Positions 17,873 to 25,827 of a DNA stretch of 47,496 nucleotides are shown piece by piece. The stretch is from NCBI GenBank assembly GCA_013361525.1, contig JABFXY010000070.1:1-47496 (forward strand), given 5' to 3'. Within the stretch, counting starts at the first letter, position 1; each line of letters opens with the position of its first letter. Under the pieces are notes generated by a model, which saw nothing but the letters and a program-made list of their open reading frames with translations, made no database searches and was not told the DNA's origin. Made by a program: the position numbers and the translations under genes. This DNA comes from Polyangiaceae bacterium (GTDB lineage: Bacteria > Myxococcota_A > Polyangia > Polyangiales > Polyangiaceae).

Positions 17873-18502
17873 TCAGCCTTCGGCGGGACCGCAGTACATC
17901 GCCGCGTTGCAGTTCGTCGGGCACTCGACGCACACCGCGCAGCTGAGGAGCGCGTTGTAGTGATCGCCGCAGGGCGCGAACTGCGCGCTGCAGTCGTCGA
18001 AGCACTCGCCGAACTCGTTGACGTCCGCCGTCGCCGGATCGTCGTCCGGGCAGCCCGTCGTCGCCGGCTTCGCCATGTCGTTGCCGTAGACGCACGAGTA
18101 CCAGTTCGCCGTGTCGCCCGGCGTGGCCTGCGGCGGGAGGCAACCCGGCTCCTGCTGGAAGGTGACGAGCTCGTCGTTGCAGTTGTCACCGAACGAGCAC
18201 TGGATGCAGTCGCCGCAAACTTCGCCTTCCGGCGTGTCTGCCGGCGCGTTGAGGTCGCCCTCCTCGCCCGTGTCGCAGTTCAGGACCGGGGGCTCGCCGC
18301 CGGTGCCACCGCCGCCGACGTTGATCGTGTTGCCCGAGCCCTCGCCGCCGACGTTGGCCGTGCCACCGTCGCTCGAGCCACCGTCGCTCGAGGATCCGCC
18401 GCCGCCGTCGCTGCTGCCGCCGGAGCCGCCGTTACCGCTATCGCCACAGGCCACCGCGAACGCGCCGCAAAGTGCCATCCATGCAACAACCTTGAGATTC
18501 AT
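17873..18502 (-). CDS. cysteine-rich lipoprotein with Gly/Ser tether
   Basis: A 209-residue predicted lipoprotein of unknown function. The start at 18502 is supported by GGAGG 8 bases upstream and gives a signal peptide with the lipobox AVAC (Cys20). Residues 21-70 are a flexible Gly/Ser/Asp tether with GGSSDGGGG-type repeats. The C-terminal part has about 16 cysteines in short pairs (CGDCIQC, CAVCVECPTNC). This is the same plan as the protein at 16165-16782, though the cysteine pattern differs. An outer-membrane or periplasmic location is expected. Confidence 0.82.
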   Translation of the reverse strand: MNLKVVAWMALCGAFAVACGDSGNGGSGGSSDGGGGSSSDGGSSDGGTANVGGEGSGNTINVGGGGTGGEPPVLNCDTGEEGDLNAPADTPEGEVCGDCIQCSFGDNCNDELVTFQQEPGCLPPQATPGDTANWYSCVYGNDMAKPATTGCPDDDPATADVNEFGECFDDCSAQFAPCGDHYNALLSCAVCVECPTNCNAAMYCGPAEG

Positions 18503-18913
18503 GTGACTACCTCCAGAAGGAACCAGTGCTCGAGTGACAAGCGGCGCGCTCGCCGCAACAGGCCCCGCCCACGAGAAGCGGAGCAAAGGCTTGACCGCTC
18601 GAAGTGGCGCGCACCTTACCAGACCTCACGCGCCATCAGGGATCAAAATCTTTCTGAAACGCCACCAGACTTTTTCCGGGGCGATACCTCGAGGGTGCAT
18701 TTTTGCCGCCGCCCGACACTCGTCGGATTCGGCGCGTCGCTAAGGAACCAGGAAGAACCACGAGTGTAGCTGGCCTCCGCGCGTAGGCAATGGTGCCCGC
18801 GATGAGCCGACGGATGGGGCAATCGGCAGCGATCGTCGCTGCGCACGGCAAGACGCAGGCTGAAACTTGCGCCGCCCGATGCGCACCGCCTGGCGCCCGT
18901 TATCATTACCTGA
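18503..18913. other. divergent intergenic region, no gene seen
   Basis: 411 bases between the lipoprotein gene ending at 17873 and the Gly-rich gene starting at 18914. I see no convincing coding frame, RNA gene or strong hairpin. It is expected to hold promoters in both directions. Confidence 0.45.
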
Positions 18914-20383
18914 ATGGGCCAACGCGCGTGCTGCGGGTTCGTGCTGAGTGCGCTGATCGTCATTGGTTGTGCAGAGGCGTCCGACGGCGACGACGAGGGC
19001 GGAACGCCGAGCACCGGTGGGACCGATGCTACCGGCGGCAATGACGCCGGCGGCGCGGAAGCAGGCGGCCAAGGTGAAGGCGGCACGGGTGGAAGTCCGC
19101 CCCAGACCTCGTGCGAGCCATCGGACGGCGATCTGGTCGGCAGCGAATGCGGCATCTTCGTGAACCCCGCAGAAGGTTTCGGCGGTGATGGCTCACCCGA
19201 AAGCCCATATCGAGGGGTCGCCGAGGCCATCGATGCCGCCGCCGGTCAGACCACCACGATATACGTTTGCGCGGGACAGATCGAGGAAGCCTTGACCGTG
19301 CCGGCGACGATTACGCTCTATGGTGGGCTCGATTGTGACGATGATTGGAAATGGGAGTTGGACCATCGGACGCAATGGACCGCGGACACGGGTGACATTC
19401 CATTGACCATCGTGGGGGCGCCCGCCCTCGGCGGCGGGCGAACGATTGCGGGTTTCGATGTCGTCGCCCAGAACGGCGCGGTCGTAGGCGAATCCTCGGT
19501 CGCTGGGGTCGTCAATGGTGGATTCGTCACGCTCGAGCGGATGAGCTTCGTCGCAGGAGACGCGGTGAACGGACAGCCCACGATGGCGGGGCAATCGCCG
19601 AACGGCGGCGACGGATCCGTAGGCGGCGACGGAGTCGGGGCGTCGCAACAAGGCACTGGCGGAGCGAGTTTTTGCGGCAGCGTCGGTGGCAATGGTGGGT
19701 CTTATGCTGCGTTTGTCGCAACCTCGGGCGTAGAAGGTGAGCCCAACCAAAACAACGGGGGACCGACGACCGCCTCGGGGGGCGACTACGTCTGTTACAA
19801 CGGAGGACCGGGATTGCCGGGCGCCGCAGGCCCCGATGGCGCCGATGCGTCGACGCTCGGGACGATTGATACCTCGGGGTTCCACGCGGCGAGTGGAACA
19901 GCGGGAATGGACGGCGTTCCGGGAGGCGGCGGCGGCGGTGGGGGAGCGCTCTTCAATGCCGCGGGCGGTGGTGGCGGCGGCGGCGGATGCGGAGGCACGG
20001 CCGGCATCGTCGGGACCGGTGGCGGCTCGAGCATCGGGCTGATCTTGCTCGACGCGACGGTTACGTGGAGCGACGTCCGTGTCGAAGTCGGCACTGCGGG
20101 CGACGGTGGCATCGGCTGGTCCGGCGGAGCCGGCGGAATCGGTGCTGGAGGCGGACAGGGGGTCAGCACGGCGTGCGACGGCGGAACAGGTGGCAATGGC
20201 GGCGCGGGTGGCCGGAGCGGCAGCGGCGCCGGCGGTCATGCCGTCGGTATTGCCTATACGGGTATCGCGCCGGCGCTGGACGGTATTACCATCGTCGAGC
20301 CTTCGGCGTCGCAAGCGGGCATTGGGCCTGCCGCAGCCATTGACGGCGTCGCCGCGACGACGCTTGGATTCGATATCGAATAA
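18914..20383 (+). CDS. large glycine-rich lipoprotein, probable repeat or beta-helix surface protein
   Basis: A 489-residue predicted lipoprotein with signal peptide and lipobox VIGC (Cys19). A Gly/Thr/Ala tether (30-65) precedes a segment resembling the start of a pectate-lyase-like or DUF1565-like parallel beta-helix (SPYRGVAEAIDAA, TIYVCAGQIEEALTVPATI, LYGGLD). From about residue 205 the protein is dominated by GG-rich runs (GGGGGGGGALFNAAGGGGGG) in the manner of PE_PGRS or collagen-like proteins. Function is unknown; surface display is likely. No clear Shine-Dalgarno precedes the ATG, but the signal peptide fixes the start well. The run of glycine codons makes this a region prone to slippage. 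Confidence 0.8.
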   Translation: MGQRACCGFVLSALIVIGCAEASDGDDEGGTPSTGGTDATGGNDAGGAEAGGQGEGGTGGSPPQTSCEPSDGDLVGSECGIFVNPAEGFGGDGSPESPYRGVAEAIDAAAGQTTTIYVCAGQIEEALTVPATITLYGGLDCDDDWKWELDHRTQWTADTGDIPLTIVGAPALGGGRTIAGFDVVAQNGAVVGESSVAGVVNGGFVTLERMSFVAGDAVNGQPTMAGQSPNGGDGSVGGDGVGASQQGTGGASFCGSVGGNGGSYAAFVATSGVEGEPNQNNGGPTTASGGDYVCYNGGPGLPGAAGPDGADASTLGTIDTSGFHAASGTAGMDGVPGGGGGGGGALFNAAGGGGGGGGCGGTAGIVGTGGGSSIGLILLDATVTWSDVRVEVGTAGDGGIGWSGGAGGIGAGGGQGVSTACDGGTGGNGGAGGRSGSGAGGHAVGIAYTGIAPALDGITIVEPSASQAGIGPAAAIDGVAATTLGFDIE

Positions 20384-20458
20384 GCTGGGTCGAGGTTCGG
20401 GGCGAACCAGGATTCATTGCGCGTGACGGACGGTCGTGGAGCGGCCTACGCTCCGTTC

Positions 20459-21154
20459 ATGCGCAACCTGATCCTCGCGCTTTGCCTCGCGGCCTGTGGC
20501 TCGGAAGAGCCCAAGCGAACCGCCGACGGCTCCGCAACTTCGACGGCGCGTTCCTCCCCATCGGCGCGTCCGAAGTCCATTCCATCGGCCTCCGCGTCCG
20601 CTGCGATTGCATCGTCGAGCGCGCCTCTGGCATCCGCGTCGAGCGCCCCATCCGTGAAGAAGGAGTTCGTGCTCAAGGGCCGCAACGACAAAGACGTGAA
20701 AGTGCGATTCGTCCCGCCCGAGGGTTGGCACGATAACGAACGTGATGATTTTGTCAGCATCCAGGGGAAGTGGCTATCGCTTCTCTATATATCGGTTACC
20801 TGCCACGGAAACTGTTCCGAGAAGACCGACGACTACAAGAAGAACATCCAAGCCTACGCGGAGGAGCAGCTGAAGGACATGGGGCCGCCGAAGCGCAGTC
20901 CGCCGCTGGTTGCCCAATGGATCCAGAAGCCCAAAGAGGAACCGAAGAACGTCTTTACCTACGAGGTTCTCGGTCAGAACGAAGAGCACAAACAGGAAGA
21001 GCACCTGTTCGAAATCGATCGAATCCTGGACGACCCGCCGAGCGTGCTGTCCTGCAGCGTGAAGATCGACGAGCGTGAGGAAAAAGGCCGCTTCGAGCAG
21101 GTCGCCGGGATCTGCAAGACGCTCGAGTGGGAGGTCGTTGCGACGAAGAAGTAG
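20459..21154 (+). CDS. lipoprotein with Ser/Ala-rich tether
   Basis: A 231-residue predicted lipoprotein. The ATG at 20459 begins a short signal peptide (MRNLILALCLAAC) with Cys13 as the lipidated residue; the frame is open for 14 codons upstream, but that would put a polar stretch before the signal. Residues 20-65 are a Ser/Ala/Pro tether. The globular part (70-231) is charged, with five cysteines and the phrases VRFVPPEGWHDNERDDFVSI and LYISVTCHGNC. I do not recognise the family. Confidence 0.78.
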   Translation: MRNLILALCLAACGSEEPKRTADGSATSTARSSPSARPKSIPSASASAAIASSSAPLASASSAPSVKKEFVLKGRNDKDVKVRFVPPEGWHDNERDDFVSIQGKWLSLLYISVTCHGNCSEKTDDYKKNIQAYAEEQLKDMGPPKRSPPLVAQWIQKPKEEPKNVFTYEVLGQNEEHKQEEHLFEIDRILDDPPSVLSCSVKIDEREEKGRFEQVAGICKTLEWEVVATKK

Positions 21155-21186
21155 CGGCTTGTTTCAGCCCCACGCTAGCCTCGCCG

Positions 21187-22140
21187 CTATCCGCCCTCGG
21201 TCCAAGCCTCGATCGCCCGAACCTCGCTGTCCTCCAAAAAGGAGCGAAGCGCGCGATACCGTCGGAACGCACCCGTACCGGAGCCGAGTCGAATGGCGGC
21301 TGCGCGTGCGACAGAGGCAACGAAGGGGCTCGGACTGCGCATCAGCCCGACGAGCTCGGGGATGAGTGGGGTCGCGTGGAGCTCCGCTGCGAGGATGGAT
21401 GCAAGCGGCGCGGTGTCTGACGCTTTGGGATAGGCGCGCAACATCGCACGGAGCATTTCGATGCCGTCCTCGCGGAGCGTACGGCTCATGGAGCGGTAGT
21501 CGTCGGTGGCGACGTCGACGAGGGTCGTGCCGAGATCGGATTGCGCAAGGTTGCGTGCGCTGGACAGCACACGGCGAAAGACGCCGGTGTCTTCGGGGTC
21601 GATACCGTCTTTGCCTTCGAGGTCGAGCGCGATGGGTCGCTCGGCCTCTGCGGCGAAGCTTCGAATGAGCTTCGGGAGCTTGTCGAGCGTGGGTTGAAAG
21701 TCACACACCGACTGGAAGCGTTCGCCGCCTATATCGGTGTAAACGAAGCTCTTCCGATGCGGCCAGCCGCGGTCGTTGGTGCCCGGTGCTTGTTGGACGC
21801 TCTCGTGGACGAGCTGCGAGATGTCACCCCAACCGTGGACGGTCGCGGTGACGATGCCCCACGGGACGATCTGCAGCGCGACGCGACGCAGCCGCGCGTG
21901 CCGCATCATGGTGAGGCTCACCGGTCCGTTGGCGATCGGGACGGGCGGCTTCAGACCGAGCAATACGGCAATGCCGGACCAAAACGGTGCGATGCCGGGA
22001 CCCGGCTCAAGCTCGCAGTATGAAAGCTCGGCGGGGACCAGGCGCCGTTCGACGTAGGTCAGCCCATTCTTTTGAGCGATCGGTCGCGCCGAGAGGCCCG
22101 CAGGTTGTTCGTCGACCTGGCGGGCCTCCTCCACGTTCAC
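21187..22140 (-). CDS. uncharacterised protein downstream of nusB
   Basis: A 317-residue protein of unknown function. The frame is open further upstream, but the GTG at 22140 forms a GTGA overlap with the nusB stop, the pattern used throughout this window. No signal peptide is seen. The middle has a conserved-looking region (VERRLVPAELSYCELEPGPGIAPFWSGI, cited in part as PAELSYCELEPG) and a segment DIGGERFQSVCDFQPTL. The last third (about 215-317) is helical with repeats such as LASILAAELHATPLIPELVGLM, suggestive of HEAT-type repeats. Its position suggests co-expression with ribH and nusB, not a riboflavin role as such. Confidence 0.72.
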   Translation of the reverse strand: MNVEEARQVDEQPAGLSARPIAQKNGLTYVERRLVPAELSYCELEPGPGIAPFWSGIAVLLGLKPPVPIANGPVSLTMMRHARLRRVALQIVPWGIVTATVHGWGDISQLVHESVQQAPGTNDRGWPHRKSFVYTDIGGERFQSVCDFQPTLDKLPKLIRSFAAEAERPIALDLEGKDGIDPEDTGVFRRVLSSARNLAQSDLGTTLVDVATDDYRSMSRTLREDGIEMLRAMLRAYPKASDTAPLASILAAELHATPLIPELVGLMRSPSPFVASVARAAAIRLGSGTGAFRRYRALRSFLEDSEVRAIEAWTEGG

Positions 22141-22568
22141 GGCGCCGACTCCCGCGAGACTTGGTCGGCGACCTTCGACAAGACGCCGTTGACGAATGCA
22201 CCGGAGGTTTCGGTTCCGAATCGTTTCGCGAGCTCGACCGCTTCGTCGATCGCGATCGCGCGCGGCACACCCTTCGTGAGCTCCCACGCGGCGATGCGCA
22301 GGACGTTGCGATCGACGCGGCTCATTCGCTCGAGGCGCCAGTTGGTGCTCGCGCTACGGAGCAATTCGTCGAGGGAGGTTTGGCTCGAGGTGACGCCGAC
22401 CGTTACCTCCATCGCGTAGTCACGCGCCTCTTGGTCGGCGGAGACGTCGGTGTGCGGCGCCAGGTGAGAGAAGAATTGGCGGACGGCGGTGGCCGCGTCG
22501 TTGGGGCTGTCTTCCAGGCCGAACAGCACCATGAGCGCGCATTCCCGGCCGCTTGTTCGCGCGCCCAT
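22137..22568 (-). CDS. nusB: transcription antitermination factor NusB
   Basis: A 143-residue all-helical protein, the usual NusB length, which with S10/NusE helps RNA polymerase read through rRNA operons. The family signatures are visible: an N-terminal ARTSGRECALMVLFGLE helix (GxRxxARExALQxLF-like), and near the C-terminus RVDRNVLRIAAWEL, AIAIDEAVELAKRFG and FVNGVLSKVA. It follows ribH after 3 bases, the common ribH-nusB arrangement. The stop overlaps the next gene. Confidence 0.95.
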   Translation of the reverse strand: MGARTSGRECALMVLFGLEDSPNDAATAVRQFFSHLAPHTDVSADQEARDYAMEVTVGVTSSQTSLDELLRSASTNWRLERMSRVDRNVLRIAAWELTKGVPRAIAIDEAVELAKRFGTETSGAFVNGVLSKVADQVSRESAP

Positions 22569-22571
22569 CGC

Positions 22572-23060
22572 CTACAGCCCTTGCTTGAAGAGCGCGGCGC
22601 CGAGGCTCAAGAGCTCGATCGCCGAGACCGCGGCTTCCCAGCCCTTGTTGCCCGCCTTCGTGCCGGCGCGCTCGATGGCTTGCTCGATGGTGTCGGTCGT
22701 GAGGATGCCCATCGCGACGGGCACACCCGACTCGAGCGACACGGAGGCGATGCCTTTCGTGACCTCGCCGGCGACGTAATCGAAGTGCGGCGTGGAGCCG
22801 CGAATGACGGCGCCGAGCGCGATGACGGCGAGGTTCGTCGGCTGGGGGCGCGCGATGCGACCAACGGCCCACGGGATTTCCCACGCGCCGGGGACGCGCA
22901 CGAGCGACACTTCGCTCGCTTGGCCGCCGTGGCGTGCGATGGCGTCGAGCGCGCCGTCGACGAGGCGGTCGACGATGAAATGGTTGAAGCGGCTGGCCAC
23001 GATGGCGAACCGTGCCCCATCGGGGACGACGAGCTGACCTTCGACGATTCGGGGATTCAT
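22572..23060 (-). CDS. ribH: 6,7-dimethyl-8-ribityllumazine synthase
   Basis: A 162-residue enzyme for the penultimate step of riboflavin synthesis, condensing 5-amino-6-ribitylamino-uracil with 3,4-dihydroxybutanone-4-phosphate. Motifs: ASRFNHFIVDRLVDGAL, VPGAWEIP, IALGAVIRGSTPHFDYV with the active-site histidine, PVAMGILTT and the C-terminal NKGWEAAVSAIEL with the conserved KG. The ATG at 23060 gives the normal N-terminus; an earlier in-frame start would add 18 untypical residues. It is separated from ribBA by the palindromic region at 23251 and forms a unit with nusB. Confidence 0.95.
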   Translation of the reverse strand: MNPRIVEGQLVVPDGARFAIVASRFNHFIVDRLVDGALDAIARHGGQASEVSLVRVPGAWEIPWAVGRIARPQPTNLAVIALGAVIRGSTPHFDYVAGEVTKGIASVSLESGVPVAMGILTTDTIEQAIERAGTKAGNKGWEAAVSAIELLSLGAALFKQGL

Positions 23061-23250
23061 CAGGAGCGTAGTTCGGCTCTTTCCCTCTTTTGCGCCGTGA
23101 AGGGAAGGGGCCATTCAGGCATGCACGCGGGAGGCCCCGCAAAGACGCCGGCGCAAGCGCGCCAAACCGCGGGCCGTTTCGCGACACGTGTGGGTCGCGT
23201 GGCCTCGACAGGAGCAACAGGAAGACGAGAAGGAGAAGAAGAGGGATCCA

Positions 23251-23318
23251 CAGGAAGTCGGGAGGGCGGGAAGGATTTAGAAAAATCCGCTGGGCTTCCC
23301 GCCGTCCTGTCTTCCTGT
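23251..23318. repeat. imperfect inverted repeat between ribBA and ribH
   Basis: A purine-rich left arm (CAGGAAGTCGGGAGGGCGGG, continuing to AAGGATT) and a pyrimidine-rich right arm (CTTCCCGCC, TCCTGTCTTCCTG) pair imperfectly around an AT-rich centre (AGAAAAA). Flanking AGAAGAAGAGGG resembles the elements at 10865 and 25333, but the GCCAAGGGC core is missing. It may be a diverged member or a terminator for the upstream ribE-ribBA transcript. Confidence 0.6.
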
Positions 23319-23343
23319 TGTTTCTCTCGCGCTCGGTGGCGGG

Positions 23344-24564
23344 CTAGTGCCGCGGGGTGATCGGGACCCGCTCGACGATCTTGAGGCCGAAGCCGTGGAG
23401 GCCGGCGATCTTGAGCTGGTTATTGGACATGAGGCGCAGCTCGTGGACGCCGAGGTCGGCGAGGACCTGCGCGCCGAGACCGAACTCGCGCAAGGGGGCG
23501 TTCAGCGGACCGGTGGAGCGCGTCGGCGTCGGGTGAGCGCCGTTCGTCGCAGCTGGTGCCGCCGCGGCGCCGGTCGACTTGCGACGCGCGAGCTCGGCGA
23601 CCAGGTCGTCTTTGGTCGGGATGTAGAGGATCACACCGCGACCTGCCTCTTCGATCATGCGGATCGATTCGCGGAGGTTCGCGCCGCCGTCGGAGGGCGT
23701 CGACGAGAAGACGTCGCTCACGACGCCGCCGGTGTGGACGCGCGTGAGGACCGGCTCGGTCGAGTCGATGGTGCCTTTGACGAGGGCGAGGAACTGCCGT
23801 GATTCGCCGAGGATGTCGTAAGCGATGGCGCTCCACTCGGTGCCGGTGACGTCGAGCGTGAGCGTCGTTTCGCTGGCGCGGACGACGAGCCGCTCGGTCT
23901 GCAGGCGGTACTGGATCAAGTCCGCGATGGTGAGGAGCATGAGCCCGTGTTGCGCGGCGAAGCGCTCGAGGTCGGGCATACGCGCCATGCTTCCGTCGTC
24001 GTTCATGATCTCGCAGATGACGCCGGCGGAGTTGAGGCCGGCGAGGCGTGCGAGGTCGACCGAGCCTTCGGTGTGGCCGGTGCGGACGAGGACACCGCCG
24101 CGGCGGGCCTTGAGCGGGAAGATGTGGCCGGGCGTGACGAGGTCGCTCGGGCGGGCATCTGGGTTCACCGCGGCGAGGACGGTGCGCGCGCGGTCGGCGG
24201 CGCTGATGCCGCTCGTGACGCCGGTGCGCGCCTCGATGCTGACGGTGAACGCGGTGCCGAGGGCAGGGCCGTGACGACCGGGCGCGCTCATCATCGGCAG
24301 CTCGAGCCGCTCGACCTGCTCTTCCGACAGCGTCAGGCAGATGAGCCCGCGGCCGTGCTTCGCCATGAAGTTGATGGCCTCGGGCGTGACCTTCTCCGCG
24401 CCCATGACGAGGTCGCCCTCGTTCTCGCGGTCCTCGTCGTCGACGAGGATGACCATACGTCCGGCGCGGATCTCGTCGAGCGCACGGTTCACCCGGTCGA
24501 GGAGCGCGGCGTCGATGGTGAGCCGGTGCGGCGCGGAAGGAGTCGGTGCGGGAATAGCGGGCAT
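23344..24564 (-). CDS. ribBA: DHBP synthase with degenerate GTP cyclohydrolase II domain (RibBA)
   Basis: A fusion of 3,4-dihydroxy-2-butanone-4-phosphate synthase and a GTP cyclohydrolase II-like domain. The RibB half (about residues 15-222) is intact: VDDEDRENEGDL, GHTEGSVDLARLAG and CEIMNDDGSMAR. The RibA half is not. Where active enzymes have RVHSECLTGD and RCDCG supplying zinc cysteines, this one has RVHTGGVVSD (about 275-284) and TPSDGGANL, with no cysteine; the catalytic stretch that normally follows is replaced by a low-complexity Thr/Ala/Pro segment. Only the C-terminal fold phrases (LRLMSNNQLKIAGLHGFGLKI in part) remain. RibB activity is likely; GTP cyclohydrolase activity is not. 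I prefer the ATG at 24564 (406 residues); an ATG at 24618 is possible. Neither has a good ribosome-binding site. Confidence 0.92.
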   Translation of the reverse strand: MPAIPAPTPSAPHRLTIDAALLDRVNRALDEIRAGRMVILVDDEDRENEGDLVMGAEKVTPEAINFMAKHGRGLICLTLSEEQVERLELPMMSAPGRHGPALGTAFTVSIEARTGVTSGISAADRARTVLAAVNPDARPSDLVTPGHIFPLKARRGGVLVRTGHTEGSVDLARLAGLNSAGVICEIMNDDGSMARMPDLERFAAQHGLMLLTIADLIQYRLQTERLVVRASETTLTLDVTGTEWSAIAYDILGESRQFLALVKGTIDSTEPVLTRVHTGGVVSDVFSSTPSDGGANLRESIRMIEEAGRGVILYIPTKDDLVAELARRKSTGAAAAPAATNGAHPTPTRSTGPLNAPLREFGLGAQVLADLGVHELRLMSNNQLKIAGLHGFGLKIVERVPITPRH

Positions 24565-24630
24565 GGCTCGGTCGGCTTCTCGCGGCGAATTGGCTAGCGG
24601 CGTTGCGGAGCAGTCCATTGTTGCGTGGCG

Positions 24631-25302
24631 TCACATGTAGCCGCCACCTCGGAGTTTTTCCAGGAGCGAGGACTCGTCTTTGGGCCCGGAAGGCGCTGTG
24701 CCGGTCGCCGCGAGGCCGAGCTGTCGTTCGACGTAACGGGCGAGCACGTCCACCTCGAGGTTTACGTTTGCGCCCGGTTTCAGCGACGGAAGCGTGGTGT
24801 TCGCCAGGGTGTGCGGGACGAGCATGACGGTGAATCGAACACCGCCGCCTTCATCGGCCACATCGTTCACCGTGAGGCTGACGCCCTCGATGGCGATGGA
24901 TCCTTTCATTGCGAGGTAACGCGCGAGCTCGAGCGGTGCGCTGAACGTCGTGTGCTGCGCATCACCGACCAAGCGCGCCTCGACGAGCGAGCCTGTGCCA
25001 TCGACGTGCCCGAGCACCATGTGCCCACCCATGCGGCCGCCGAGCGGCATCGCGCGCTCGAGGTTCACGCGGCCCGAAGGGGAGAGGCCGCCGAGCGTCG
25101 TCTTCCCCAGTGTCTCGCTCGACATGTCGGCCTCGAACCCGCCCGGATTGATGCGATCGACGGTGAGGCAAACGCCGTTCACCGCGATGGACTCACCCAG
25201 GGTGAGCGGCGCCATCTTGGCTGCGATCGCAATGCGAGCATCCGGCCCCCGGCGCTCGAGCCTCGTGATCGTCCCGACTTCTTCGACCAGGCCAGTGAAC
25301 AT
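24631..25302 (-). CDS. ribE: riboflavin synthase, alpha subunit
   Basis: A 223-residue enzyme that dismutates two lumazines to riboflavin. It shows the two tandem lumazine-binding barrels of the family: MFTGLVEEVG at the N-terminus, ESIAVNGVCLTV and LGGRMGGHMVLGHVDGTG in the first, and GSIAIEGVSLTVN and FTVMLVPHTLANTTL in the second. The ATG at 25302 has GGAGG 4 bases upstream. It is first in the rib unit and is followed by ribBA. I saw no FMN riboswitch in the short leader; the space upstream is occupied by the dispersed repeat at 25333. ribD is not in the window. Confidence 0.95.
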   Translation of the reverse strand: MFTGLVEEVGTITRLERRGPDARIAIAAKMAPLTLGESIAVNGVCLTVDRINPGGFEADMSSETLGKTTLGGLSPSGRVNLERAMPLGGRMGGHMVLGHVDGTGSLVEARLVGDAQHTTFSAPLELARYLAMKGSIAIEGVSLTVNDVADEGGGVRFTVMLVPHTLANTTLPSLKPGANVNLEVDVLARYVERQLGLAATGTAPSGPKDESSLLEKLRGGGYM

Positions 25303-25332
25303 GCTTCCTCCGCGCTGCGGCGCCCGAAACCC

Positions 25333-25452
25333 AGAGGGGTCGCCAAGGGCGCCAAGGGCAGAAAGAGGAAGAAGAGAGAAGAGAAGGATTCTTTCGAGCT
25401 CCGAAAATCCTCTTCTCCCTCTCTCTTCTCTTGGCGCTCTTGGCGACCCTCT
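25333..25452. repeat. dispersed inverted-repeat element, copy 2
   Basis: Left arm from 25333 with the core GTCGCCAAGGGCGCCAAGGG and a purine tail AAGAGAGAAGAGAAGGATT. Right arm from 25406 to 25452 with AATCCTCTTCTCCCTCTCTC and CTCTTGGCGCTCTTGGCGAC. The arms match those at 10865-11055 and are imperfect complements, so the whole could fold into one stem of about 47 bp around CTTTCGAGCTCCGAA. It fills the gap between ribE and the PilZ gene. Confidence 0.88.
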
Positions 25453-25474
25453 TCTTCCCGCTGGAACGCGGGTG

Positions 25475-25807
25475 TTACTCGTCTTTGTGCACGCCCTGGA
25501 ACGTGAGGAGCTTGTCGATCAGACCCTTCGAGTAGCTCGACAGCTCGGTGAAGACGACGCCCATGCCGGGCGGGTCGTCGTGGACGCGCACGACTTTGCC
25601 GACGCCTTCGATGGTCTCGATGTCGTCCATGATGACGGTGAAGCGGAGGTTCACCTGCGTGCCGATGGCGAGGGGCGCCTTCGATCGGACGAACACGCCG
25701 CTGCGCGAGATGTTCGTGACGTACTCGTTGATGAACGCGTCGTACGACTCGAACTCTTTGTTGATGGTGACGCGCTCGTCTTTTCGCGAACTAGAGTCCG
25801 TGTCCAT
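25475..25807 (-). CDS. PilZ-domain protein, probable c-di-GMP receptor
   Basis: A 110-residue single-domain PilZ protein. Both binding motifs are visible: RKDER (RxxxR, residues 8-12) and NISRSG ([D/N]xSxxG, residues 32-37). After them come the strands LAIGTQVNLRFTV and IEGVGKVVRVHDD and the PGMGVVFTEL motif typical of the myxobacterial PilZ family. The ATG at 25807 puts RxxxR at the N-terminus as expected; an open frame continues upstream into the RNase gene but lacks support. The gene lies 20 bases after the RNase E/G stop and may be co-transcribed with it. Which process it controls is unknown. Confidence 0.88.
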   Translation of the reverse strand: MDTDSSSRKDERVTINKEFESYDAFINEYVTNISRSGVFVRSKAPLAIGTQVNLRFTVIMDDIETIEGVGKVVRVHDDPPGMGVVFTELSSYSKGLIDKLLTFQGVHKDE

Positions 25808-25827
25808 CGCTGCTGCTCCCGCTTCGA

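Noticed and set aside
20394..20408. Hairpin GGTTCG-GGG-CGAACC after the glycine-rich lipoprotein gene
   Set aside because: The stem is 6 bp with no T-run, too weak to call a terminator in DNA of this composition.
25303..25474. FMN riboswitch before ribE
   Set aside because: I looked for the conserved RFN element boxes and did not find them; the space is taken by the dispersed inverted repeat.
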